Source: Paracoccaceae bacterium
GTDB taxonomy: Bacteria > Pseudomonadota > Alphaproteobacteria > Rhodobacterales > Rhodobacteraceae
Length of the DNA stretch: 50,375 nt
NCBI GenBank assembly: GCA_021775315.1
Contig: JAJFIC010000013.1
Location: forward strand, 1 to 50,375
Direction of reading: 5' to 3'
Below are positions 15,639 through 23,560 of the stretch, one piece after another (within the stretch, counting starts at the first letter, position 1; every line of letters starts with the position of its first letter). The position numbers were made by a program, and so were the translations under genes. The notes beneath the pieces were generated by a model, which did not search any database, had not been told where the DNA came from, and was given only the letters and a program-made list of their open reading frames with translations.

Positions 15639-18557
15639 ATGGACGGTGCGCAAGACCCGCGTGAAGAATTGCTTGCAAGTCAAAGTCTTGAGCAAAGCTT
15701 TCAAATGAGCGCGTTTGATCAGCACGCCATTGTCAGCGTGACCGATCTGGAAGGCGTGATTTCCTACGCCAACGCGAACTTTCTTGAGATTACCGGATAT
15801 CGCGGTGACGAAGTTGTCGGCGCGCGCCACAGCATTCTGAATTCAGGCACCCACTCAACCGAATTTTACCGCGGCATGTGGGATGCAATTCATGCCGGTA
15901 AAAGCTGGACCGGAGAGATCAGAAACAAAAAGAAGAACGGCGACCACTATTGGATCAAGTCGACGATTGTGCCGTTCGTGAACGAAGTCGGCGAGGTGGT
16001 TAAATTCACCGCAATCAGCACGGACATCACGCAAGTCAAAAACGCCGAGGTTAATCGACAGTTAAAGGCGTCTTTTGATTTCATCCGTGACGAAGTTTAC
16101 GTGTTTTGGCCGGATAATTTTAATCTTATCTATCTGAACAAGCAGGCCTTAAGCCAAACGAGTTGGACAGCCTCTGAGGTCGTTCAGTACAAGGTTTCAG
16201 ACCTGAATCAGGTGTTTTCGGTTTACAATGAAGTCTTTGAACCCGAAAAACTGAAAGAGCTTTTGGTCAATTTGGTTGCCGGTGATAAAGACATCGTGTG
16301 TTGCGAATTCTCGGGCAAGGAAGGCAAGGATTTCGAGGCCAGCATCCAGATTGTGCGACCTGAGCATCAAAAAGAACGGGTTGTCGTCATCTTTCGTGAC
16401 ATTACCGACCGCAAACTTGCTGAAAAAAAGGTGTCGCAGCTTAGCAAAACGCTCGATTTCATTCAGAATCAGGTCTATGTTTTCAACCCAGATACTTTGG
16501 TGTTTGAGTATGTAAACAGAGCGGCCATAGACCAGATCGGATATTCCCGCGAAGAACTTATGCAGATGTCCCTGGTCGATATCAAACCTGACTTTGATTT
16601 CGCAAACTTTCGCGAGGAGGTAAAATTCCTGATCTCTGGCGAAAAACATGTGCTCGAGATTGAATCCATCCACCGCCGAAAAAATGGCGAGTTTTTTCCG
16701 GTGGAAATAGATCTGCAATACCTTGCGCCGGTTGGCGAACTTCCCCGGTTCGTCGCAGTCGTCAAGGACATTTCAGAACGCAAAGCGCAGGAAGAAGAAA
16801 TTGGTCATTTAAAGACCAGTCTCGATCTCGGTGAAAACGAGGTCTACATGTTCTGGGTGGATACGCTTGAGTACATTTACCTCAACCGCGCAGCGATGCA
16901 GCGTTCCGGGCTGACAAATGAAACCTTTCGGGGAAAACGGCCATCTGACCATCTGTCTGGGAATGAGGTCGAACGTTTCTTAAAACGCGCCAAGCCTTTG
17001 CTTGACGGAACGAAATCAACTTTGGTTTTTGAAGTTTATGATAAAATTCGCTGTCGCCCGATGGAGGTGACATTGCAGCTTATTCAACCAAAGAACGAGC
17101 GCCCCAGATTTTTCGCGATCTATCAGGACATCACTGCGCGAAAAGCGGCAGACTCCAAAATTAACGTGTTGAAAACCTCGCTCGATTTCATGCGCGCAGA
17201 AATCTACATGTATCACCCGGAAACATTGCAGTACATTTATATGAACAATGCTGCACAAAGGCGGTTGGGTTGGACGGAAGAAGAGTACCGCACGAAAACA
17301 CCGGCTGACGTGACCGAATTTTTTGATGAAGAGCGTTTCCGCAAGCGCATTTCGGTTTTGCTGAGCGGCAAGGCCAAATCGTTATCGTTTGAATCGACCG
17401 GCACCAAAGGCGAGCCGATCGAGATCACCGAACAGCTTTTGGATCGCGAGGGCGAAATTCCCCGCATCGTAACGGTCATTCGCGATATCAGTGATCGCAA
17501 AGCGGCAGAAAAGGAAGTCGAAAGCTTCAAAACAACGCTCGATTTCACAAACGATCCTGTTTTTGTTTTCCGGCCCAGCACGTTGCATTTCTCGTATATG
17601 AACAACGCGGCCAAAGCGCATTTTGGCTGGAGCGAGGAAGAGTACCAAACAAAAACCATCGCGGACGTCACCGAAGGCTTTGAAATAGAGGCCTTCAGGA
17701 TAAAGACCAAACCGTTGGTTTTCGGCACGGTTTCATCGCAGTTGTATGAAACCCGCGATATCAACGGAATCCCTTTTGAAACAAACCTTCAGTTGATCGA
17801 TTTTGACGGCGCTGAACCGCGATTTGTCGCGGTTTCACGCAACATTTCGGAACGCAAAGAAATCGAAAAGCGCAAAACTGAATTTGTCGCGACTGTCAGC
17901 CATGAATTGCGCACGCCGCTGACCTCAATCAAAGGCGCATTGGGATTGCTGGCGGCCGGTGTCGGAGGCGATGTTTCCAGTAAACACAAGGCCATGATCG
18001 AAATCGCCAACAAGAACAGCGATCGGTTGATGATGCTTATCAACGACATCCTTGACCTTGAAAAAATTGAATCCGGCATGATGGAGTTTGACTTTGGCCC
18101 CATCAGCGTGGCCGAATTGATGACCGAGGCCGTTGAGGCGAACAAAGCTTACGGCGACAAATATGATGTGAAATTTGAAATCGCCGGGGGCGAGCAGGAT
18201 TTGTTCGTCCGGGCCGACGGCAACAGGATCATGCAGGTCATGTCTAACCTTTTGTCAAATGCCGCGAAGTTTTCCAACCCGGGAGGGCGGATCAAAATCT
18301 GTTTTGGCAGTCAGGATGACAGGGTTCTGGTCAGTGTGCGTGATTATGGGCAGGGCATACCTGAACATGCGCAGGCCACGATTTTCCATAAGTTCACCCA
18401 GGTTGACACGTCCGATACCCGACAAAAAGGTGGTACTGGCCTCGGGCTGAACATCGCCAAGAAAATTATAGATCGCCATGGCGGGAAACTGGCGTTTGAT
18501 ACCGCCGAGAATCAGGGGACGATGTTCTTTTTTGACTTGGAAAAGAATGTAGTTTAA
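15639..18557 (+). CDS. Soluble multi-PAS sensor histidine kinase
   Basis: A 972-residue hybrid-less histidine kinase without membrane segments or signal peptide, so a cytoplasmic sensor. PAS1 (about residues 27-130) ends in a clear PAC block. Then come five related PAS copies starting near residues 142, 267, 389, 509 and 629; each opens with an LKxxLDFxxxEVYxFxPDxLxxxYxNxAA-like pattern and closes with a PAC segment such as RDISxRKxAE. The DHp domain has the phosphorylated His755 in SHELRTPLTSI. The ATPase domain has the N box NLLSNAAKFSNP, the G1 box DYGQGIP and the G2 box GGTGLGLNIAKK. AAGGAG precedes the ATG. A receiver protein follows about 50 bp downstream and is a likely partner. Confidence 0.93.
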   Translation: MDGAQDPREELLASQSLEQSFQMSAFDQHAIVSVTDLEGVISYANANFLEITGYRGDEVVGARHSILNSGTHSTEFYRGMWDAIHAGKSWTGEIRNKKKNGDHYWIKSTIVPFVNEVGEVVKFTAISTDITQVKNAEVNRQLKASFDFIRDEVYVFWPDNFNLIYLNKQALSQTSWTASEVVQYKVSDLNQVFSVYNEVFEPEKLKELLVNLVAGDKDIVCCEFSGKEGKDFEASIQIVRPEHQKERVVVIFRDITDRKLAEKKVSQLSKTLDFIQNQVYVFNPDTLVFEYVNRAAIDQIGYSREELMQMSLVDIKPDFDFANFREEVKFLISGEKHVLEIESIHRRKNGEFFPVEIDLQYLAPVGELPRFVAVVKDISERKAQEEEIGHLKTSLDLGENEVYMFWVDTLEYIYLNRAAMQRSGLTNETFRGKRPSDHLSGNEVERFLKRAKPLLDGTKSTLVFEVYDKIRCRPMEVTLQLIQPKNERPRFFAIYQDITARKAADSKINVLKTSLDFMRAEIYMYHPETLQYIYMNNAAQRRLGWTEEEYRTKTPADVTEFFDEERFRKRISVLLSGKAKSLSFESTGTKGEPIEITEQLLDREGEIPRIVTVIRDISDRKAAEKEVESFKTTLDFTNDPVFVFRPSTLHFSYMNNAAKAHFGWSEEEYQTKTIADVTEGFEIEAFRIKTKPLVFGTVSSQLYETRDINGIPFETNLQLIDFDGAEPRFVAVSRNISERKEIEKRKTEFVATVSHELRTPLTSIKGALGLLAAGVGGDVSSKHKAMIEIANKNSDRLMMLINDILDLEKIESGMMEFDFGPISVAELMTEAVEANKAYGDKYDVKFEIAGGEQDLFVRADGNRIMQVMSNLLSNAAKFSNPGGRIKICFGSQDDRVLVSVRDYGQGIPEHAQATIFHKFTQVDTSDTRQKGGTGLGLNIAKKIIDRHGGKLAFDTAENQGTMFFFDLEKNVV

Positions 18558-18608
18558 ATTGAGGTTGCTAGACTGTTCCTAAGGGCAGCCACCAAATTGT
18601 TGAGGCCC

Positions 18609-18995
18609 ATGTCTGTATTAAAACGTATTCTTCATGTTGAAGATGACTTTGACATCCAAGAAATAACCAAGCTCGCCTTGGAAACCTTCGGCAATTTTGA
18701 ATTGTGCCAGTGTTCAAACGGTCAGGACGCGCTGGATCAAGTGCATGGCTTTGATCCTGATCTATTCCTGCTTGACGAAATGATGCCCGGAATGAGCGGT
18801 AGTGAGGTTCTGATAAAATTGCGATTAATACCGCAGTTTTCCAGTACTCCGGCTGTTTTTATGACCGCAAAACCGATCTCTGACAGCCAGCCACTTGGCC
18901 TGAACCCATCAGGGCACGGCTTTATCGCAAAGCCTTTCAACCCGATTTCATTGGCCGATCAGATAACCGAGATTTGGCAAGCCATCGTGCGCTAA
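18609..18995 (+). CDS. Single-domain response regulator
   Basis: A 128-residue CheY-like receiver with no output domain. The acidic pocket is E11-D12-D13, the phosphorylated residue is D56 in FLLDEMMPG, the switch Thr is T86 in FMTAK and the conserved Lys is K108 in IAKPF. The ATG at 18609 with GAGG upstream is preferred to the TTG at 18597. It lies about 50 bp after the multi-PAS kinase on the same strand, so it is the probable direct phospho-acceptor and may pass phosphate to the Hpt protein encoded just downstream on the other strand. The loop between T86 and K108 is of slightly unusual sequence (DSQPLGLNPSGHG). Confidence 0.9.
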   Translation: MSVLKRILHVEDDFDIQEITKLALETFGNFELCQCSNGQDALDQVHGFDPDLFLLDEMMPGMSGSEVLIKLRLIPQFSSTPAVFMTAKPISDSQPLGLNPSGHGFIAKPFNPISLADQITEIWQAIVR

Positions 18996-19057
18996 CGGAG
19001 GCGCTGACAGACGACAGGTTTTGCTGTGATCAAAGCCATGTTGAAGCAATGGTGGAT

Positions 19058-19399
19058 TTAGGGTTGCTGGGCTGTCGCCTTTAGCTCGTTCAGCAAAACA
19101 TCAAGCGATTTCAAAAACTTCGCAGCTGCCGTTTGCGGGTCGTCCCCCGCCAACATTGAATTTATATCCTGCTCAGTTTCGGTCGCAAGCTCGCCCAGTT
19201 TTGGAAGCCCCAATGTCGGTGCCACGCCGCGAATTTTGTGTACCCCGATGCGCAATTCTTCAAGCGCTTGGGCGGCATCCTCGTTGCGAACAATTCTGGA
19301 AAGAAGGCCTTCAAATTCCCGCGCGCGCGTGTCCAAAGCGGAAATAAACCGCTTTTTGATACCGCCAATGCGATCTTTGAATTTGTCTTCTGCCTGCAT
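19058..19399 (-). CDS. Hpt domain phosphotransfer protein
   Basis: A 113-residue, mostly helical protein with the histidine phosphotransfer signature HKIRGVAPTLGLPKLGELA; the phosphorylated residue would be H54. Length and composition suit a stand-alone Hpt that shuttles phosphate between receivers. It lies 31 bp downstream of the receiver/GGDEF-like gene on the same strand, so both are probably one operon, converging on the kinase and single receiver gene pair. Together the four proteins have the parts of a multistep phosphorelay. Confidence 0.88.
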   Translation of the reverse strand: MQAEDKFKDRIGGIKKRFISALDTRAREFEGLLSRIVRNEDAAQALEELRIGVHKIRGVAPTLGLPKLGELATETEQDINSMLAGDDPQTAAAKFLKSLDVLLNELKATAQQP

Positions 19400-19430
19400 A
19401 GTGCCTTTCCTCTTTTCGCCTGTTTGCTAT

Positions 19431-20441
19431 CTAAATCAGGTATTTCTTTTTTTGCAACTTAAGGTTGCTGAAATCGTATCCACTTGTGGGTTTTTTAGAA
19501 TGAATCGCGTCCGGTGGCTGCATTTCGGCCACTTCGCGAATGGCGCTTTCAAGCAGGCCAAGGCTGCCCGGCCGCGAGAATATGCCGGCGTTCTTGGTCG
19601 TGCTTTGGCTGATTTCGACTTCCAGTGGGCTGAGATCGGGATAGACCAGCCCCATTTGCAGGATCGTGTTCTGGATCATAAATTGCAGGTCTTCATGAAT
19701 CAGCTCTTTCAGGCGGCTGTAGACAATCACAAAAACACCACTGCCAGCATAGGAAAACAAGCAACTTTCGCCGCGGGTGTTATCCGATATGGCGTCTGCG
19801 ATGTCGGACAGCACATTGACAAAACTAACCGCGTCGCATCTGTCGAAAATTTCTTCGATGTTGGAAATTTTAAGCGCAATAGCACTTGAAGAGAAATAGC
19901 TGCCGCGTTTGAGCTGCTGGATATAGTTCTCGAACGCCCGATACCCCAGAAAACCATCGACATCCTGAATGTCCACAGGGGCCGCGATATCAAGCGACGG
20001 CTGCCCCGCCAATTGTTCCGTCAACTCGTCCAGTGTGCGTGCGCTGGCCTGTGCCTGTGCAACCTCGGCATTTAGTTTTTCGGCCATGCTGACCCGCGTG
20101 CCCAGTTCCAGAACGTCAAAAGGCTTGGTGATGTAATCTGTGGCACCGGCCAGAAAGGCCCGGTCGACATAGTCGCGTTCGGACATTGCCGTCAGCATTA
20201 AGATCGGTGTTTTTCTGTGACCTTCAGATTTGCGGATGCGACCGCATAGTTCGATTCCATCCATACCGGGCATCTGGATATCCAGCAAAAAACAGTCAAA
20301 AGGCTGTGCGGTCTGCGCGATAAGATCAAGCGCTTGGCTGCCGCCGTTTGCCACGGTTACATCGCCATGGCCGGTTGCGCCCAGGGCCTCTATCAGTAGC
20401 TCCAAAATAAACTCGTCGTCGTCGACTGCAAGAATTTTCAA
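19431..20441 (-). CDS. Response regulator with degenerate GGDEF domain
   Basis: A 336-residue protein. The N-terminal receiver (residues 1-122) has D7-D8-D9, the phospho-acceptor D54 in LLDIQMPGMDG, Thr in LMLTAMS and Lys in YITKPFD. A short helical linker (about 123-150) follows. The C-terminal domain (about 155-310) is laid out like GGDEF: it starts with DVDGFLGYRAFENYI, and the signature position reads YAGSGVFVIVY in place of GGDEF, so diguanylate cyclase activity is not expected. It starts with TTG at 20441, supported by TAAGGAGA six bases upstream. It may act as a signalling hub or bind a partner rather than make c-di-GMP. Confidence 0.85.
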   Translation of the reverse strand: MKILAVDDDEFILELLIEALGATGHGDVTVANGGSQALDLIAQTAQPFDCFLLDIQMPGMDGIELCGRIRKSEGHRKTPILMLTAMSERDYVDRAFLAGATDYITKPFDVLELGTRVSMAEKLNAEVAQAQASARTLDELTEQLAGQPSLDIAAPVDIQDVDGFLGYRAFENYIQQLKRGSYFSSSAIALKISNIEEIFDRCDAVSFVNVLSDIADAISDNTRGESCLFSYAGSGVFVIVYSRLKELIHEDLQFMIQNTILQMGLVYPDLSPLEVEISQSTTKNAGIFSRPGSLGLLESAIREVAEMQPPDAIHSKKPTSGYDFSNLKLQKKKYLI

Positions 20442-20452
20442 AACAAGTCTCC

Positions 20453-20584
20453 TTAGGCACTGTCACGCGAAAAATACTCGCGCTTAGACAATGCGGTTAA
20501 GAGCAGAAGCGAACTGGATATATAGTACAGGCTGACCAAGCCACTACTCCAAGCGATATCTGTGGCACCCAATTGTGGCGACAT
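20453..20584 (-). CDS. Possible small membrane protein upstream of the regulator
   Basis: A 43-residue frame starting at ATG 20584 (GGGAAAG upstream, weak). Its central stretch SGLVSLYYISSSLLLLTALS is hydrophobic enough for one membrane helix, and the tail KREYFSRDSA is charged. Its stop codon overlaps the ribosome binding site of the downstream regulator (TAAGGAGA), which is the arrangement of a coupled leader gene. I do not recognise it, and chance cannot be excluded at this length. Confidence 0.25.
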   Translation of the reverse strand: MSPQLGATDIAWSSGLVSLYYISSSLLLLTALSKREYFSRDSA

Positions 20585-20706
20585 TATGACTTTCCCGCAA
20601 GGGTTGTTCACGATTATTTTAACTTTCTCGCAGTTGATTTTACAAACTGACGCGTCAGCTTGAGACCAGTGTCTCTTTGAAACCGCCTTGTCTGTGTCGC
20701 CAGATT

Positions 20707-21612
20707 TCAGCTGATGTCGCCCCAGTGTTTCAACGCAGCAGTTGCGACCTCGTCGCCCCATTCCTGCAAGAAATGTCCGCCTTGTTCTATCTGCATCGGC
20801 GCGGCACAATCTTTAATCAGCGATTGAAGCGCGGCCATGATCGGCGGACCAAGAACCGGGTCCTGCATGCCAATTGCCATGAAACAATCACCTTGCCAGT
20901 CGCGGCTTAAAAAACCAGCGGCGCGTTTGGATAAATCCACACCTTCCATGCCCGGTTCCGTCATCACCATTTCGGGAAACCGCCGCACACCTGCCTTGTA
21001 AGTGACATCCGGAAAAGGCGCGCCATAAGCCGCGGCCTCAGCCTCGGACAGGACTGAACACGACCTTGCCATCAAGGCCGCGATGTTCAGATCGGGGTTT
21101 GCCTTACAATAGGCGCGCCAGTCGTCAAAACCTTTGCCCGCTGAAATCCCCGTGGCAATTGCGGTGTTCATCACCAACAGGCGTTTGATCCGGTCTGGCA
21201 TGTCCATCGGCAGCGTCAGGCCAAGCACCCCGCCCCAATCCTGCACCACCAGTGTGATGTTTTGCAGATCTAACCGTTCGATCAGCGCGATCATCATGTC
21301 GCGATGAAAATTATAACCATAAGTTTGGTCCGCAACCGGTTTGTCAGACCGCCCAAAGCCCAGCCAATCCGGTGCAATAACCCGCGCGCCACTTGCTGTG
21401 AAGACCGGTATCATCTTGCGATAAAGAAAAGACCAGGTTGGCTGCCCATGCAGGCACAGAAAAACACGTTCCGCCTGTTTTGGGCCTTCGTCGACATAAT
21501 GCACCCGCAGCCCCTCGTATCCCGGCAGGTCATCGACATAATTGGGCTTAAACGCCCAGCCAGGCAGATCGGCAAAGGCGTCATCCGGGGTGCGCAAAAC
21601 TGTCTTGGTCAA
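20707..21612 (-). CDS. Haloalkane dehalogenase-like alpha/beta hydrolase
   Basis: A 301-residue alpha/beta hydrolase closely patterned on haloalkane dehalogenases of subfamily I, which replace a halide with hydroxyl. The opening LRTPDDAFADLPGW and YEGLRVHYVDEGP segments are typical. HGQPTW forms the oxyanion loop, the nucleophile is D125 followed by the halide-binding W126 in VVQDWGG, a cap tryptophan is W165 (DDWRAY), the acid is D251 (MQDPVLG) and the base is H280 (GGHFLQEWGD). I chose the TTG at 21612 because GGAGAG lies just upstream and it gives normal family length; the open frame continues to 21729 without family similarity. It diverges from the histidine phosphatase gene. Confidence 0.85.
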   Translation of the reverse strand: MTKTVLRTPDDAFADLPGWAFKPNYVDDLPGYEGLRVHYVDEGPKQAERVFLCLHGQPTWSFLYRKMIPVFTASGARVIAPDWLGFGRSDKPVADQTYGYNFHRDMMIALIERLDLQNITLVVQDWGGVLGLTLPMDMPDRIKRLLVMNTAIATGISAGKGFDDWRAYCKANPDLNIAALMARSCSVLSEAEAAAYGAPFPDVTYKAGVRRFPEMVMTEPGMEGVDLSKRAAGFLSRDWQGDCFMAIGMQDPVLGPPIMAALQSLIKDCAAPMQIEQGGHFLQEWGDEVATAALKHWGDIS

Positions 21613-21734
21613 GAAACTCTCCAATTCGGGGTCATTGACTTTCCGCAAGCCAAGTGAAAACGCTAACGTGAGACAATGATACCTGTCAATCAAGCGGCCG
21701 CATCTATAGGCGGCGAGTTGGCAAAACAAAGGCC

Positions 21735-22397
21735 ATGATCGTGACCCAGGAATACCACCAACACGTTTTCACCCTACCCCCCGGCGCAGTTGATTTGCTG
21801 TTGATCCGACATGGCCAGTCTCAACCTGCGCGTGCTGGCGTATCCTTTCCGATGGTTGACGGGCATGGCGACCCGCCGTTGCACGAAAACGGTCACATGC
21901 AGGCCCGGGCTGTGGGCGAGCGACTGAAATCCGAACCTATATCAGCCCTATATGTCACCACCTTGCAGCGAACCCACCAGACAGCCGCGCCGTTGGCCGC
22001 CCATCTGGATATGGCGCCAAAGGTCGAGGCGGATTTGCGGGAGGTTTGTCTGGGCGACTGGGATGGAGGCCTATATCGCATTAAAGCAGCCGAGGGGCAT
22101 CCAGCGTTCCAGCGGGCCTTGGCCGGACAGGAATGGGGCGAAATTCCGGGGGCTGAAACCACGGCACAACTACATGCGCGGGTTGCGGCAGGTTTGGCGC
22201 GCATTGCTGCCCGGCACGCGGATCAAAGGGTTGCCGCCGTGGTGCATGGCGGCGTCATTGGTGCGGCCATGTCGATCGCATCAGGCGCGCAACCGTTTTC
22301 CTTTAACGGGGCTGCGAACGGTTCAATCAGCCGGATTGTCATCTTAGGCGAGCGGATGATCGTTCGCGGGTTCAACGATTGTGCGCATTTGAACTAA
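21735..22397 (+). CDS. Histidine phosphatase (phosphoglycerate mutase-like) family protein
   Basis: A 220-residue protein with the LIRHGQS signature (H26 is the phosphorylated His), the LQRTHQTAAPLA arginine motif, an acidic EVCLGDWDGG region, and the second catalytic His in AVVHGGVIG. These are the family's four landmarks. Members dephosphorylate sugar phosphates, nucleotides or proteins, and the sequence does not say which. It is transcribed away from the dehalogenase gene and ends 6 bp before the end of the opposing oxidoreductase gene. Confidence 0.88.
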   Translation: MIVTQEYHQHVFTLPPGAVDLLLIRHGQSQPARAGVSFPMVDGHGDPPLHENGHMQARAVGERLKSEPISALYVTTLQRTHQTAAPLAAHLDMAPKVEADLREVCLGDWDGGLYRIKAAEGHPAFQRALAGQEWGEIPGAETTAQLHARVAAGLARIAARHADQRVAAVVHGGVIGAAMSIASGAQPFSFNGAANGSISRIVILGERMIVRGFNDCAHLN

Positions 22398-22403
22398 CGC
22401 AAG

Positions 22404-23399
22404 TCACACCATCGTCAGAACAACCTTGCCCAATACCTTTCGGTCCTGAATGTATTCCAGCGCGTCGGCTGCCTGTTCAAGCCCGAACGTTGCGTTGATT
22501 TGTGGCTTGATCTGGCCTTTTGCATAAAGCTGAAACAACTCTGCCAGATTTGCCTGATGCCGGGCGGGATCACGCTGCGTAAAAGCACCCCAGAAAACGC
22601 CGACGATCTGGCAGCTTTTCAAAAGCGGCAGGTTTAGTGGTACTTTCGGGATGCCAGCAGGAAAACCGATGACCAGATAGCGGCCCTCCCATGCAATTGC
22701 CCGCAGCGCAGGTTCAACATAGCCACCACCAACCGCGTCATAGACAACATCAACGCCATTTGGCCCTGCAATAGATTTGATTTCGTTTGAAAATGCCTTT
22801 TGCGCGTCTTTGCCCATTTCGCGCGGATAAATGATCGTGTCATCCGCCCCGATGCCCTTGCAAAACACAGCCTTCTCCGCCGTAGAAACCGCCGCAATCA
22901 CCCGCGCGCCCATGGCTTTGCCCAATTCAACCGCAGCCGCACCAACACCCCCAGCGGCCCCCATCACAAGCAGGGTTTCGCCGGGTTGCATGGCGGCCCG
23001 ATCCTTTAGGGCGTGATGCGAGGTTCCGTAAGTGACCAGAAAACAAGCGGCCTCGGGAAAAGGCATGTTATCAGGAATTTTCAGAACCCGATCATAAGGC
23101 GCAAGCACATGCGTGGCATAACCACCGATCGAGGTTATTGCTATCACCCGATCACCGACCTGAAAGCCTGAAACACCGTCACCAATCGCCTCGACCTCGC
23201 CTGCCGCTTCGCTGCCCGGTGCAAAGGGGCGTGGCGGTTTCAGTTGGTAAAGGTCCTGAATGATCAGCGTATCGGGAAAGTTGACGCCAGCCGCGTGGAT
23301 ACGGATGCGCAATTCGCCGGGGCCGGGTTCTGGCGTTGGTGTTTCCAGCAGTTCAAGCGTCTGTGGCCCGCCGGGGATATTGCTAACCATTGCCTTCAT
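22404..23399 (-). CDS. Zinc-free NADPH:quinone oxidoreductase / medium-chain dehydrogenase
   Basis: A 331-residue medium-chain dehydrogenase/reductase. The N-terminal GroES-like half has the AAGVNFPDTLI segment, with no catalytic zinc cysteines, placing it in the quinone reductase branch. The cofactor domain has VMGAAGGVGAAAVELGKAMGA. The start at 23399 (MKAMVSN) is used; the frame extends to 23468 but has no family match there. It faces away from the acyl-CoA dehydrogenase gene across a 160-bp region holding palindromes, so both may share control. In fatty-acid loci such enzymes often reduce unsaturated acyl or carbonyl intermediates, which would be inference here. Confidence 0.9.
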   Translation of the reverse strand: MKAMVSNIPGGPQTLELLETPTPEPGPGELRIRIHAAGVNFPDTLIIQDLYQLKPPRPFAPGSEAAGEVEAIGDGVSGFQVGDRVIAITSIGGYATHVLAPYDRVLKIPDNMPFPEAACFLVTYGTSHHALKDRAAMQPGETLLVMGAAGGVGAAAVELGKAMGARVIAAVSTAEKAVFCKGIGADDTIIYPREMGKDAQKAFSNEIKSIAGPNGVDVVYDAVGGGYVEPALRAIAWEGRYLVIGFPAGIPKVPLNLPLLKSCQIVGVFWGAFTQRDPARHQANLAELFQLYAKGQIKPQINATFGLEQAADALEYIQDRKVLGKVVLTMV

Positions 23400-23503
23400 T
23401 CCGTACCCACTTTCATTCTGTTTCTGGCCCGCGTCACAGCCATCGAAAACCGTTTTACGTTGCGGCACCAGTTAAGAACCCAGAGCGAACATTCTTGTCA
23501 ATC

Positions 23504-23534
23504 GAATTGTGAAATGCAATTCTGCATAGCGGAA
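23504..23534. promoter_or_regulatory. Candidate operator: overlapping palindromes in the divergent promoter
   Basis: Two overlapping inverted repeats lie 27-57 bp before the first acyl-CoA dehydrogenase ATG. GAATTG (23504-23509) pairs with CAATTC (23517-23522), and TTCTGC-ATA-GCGGAA (23520-23534) is a 6-3-6 repeat with one mismatch, a layout reminiscent of IclR-family sites. A possible -35 TTGTCA is at 23495-23500, so binding would overlap the promoter. An IclR regulator gene lies in the same cluster at 29084. Confidence 0.4.
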
Positions 23535-23560
23535 CGCACACAACCGGGGCACAATTTCAG

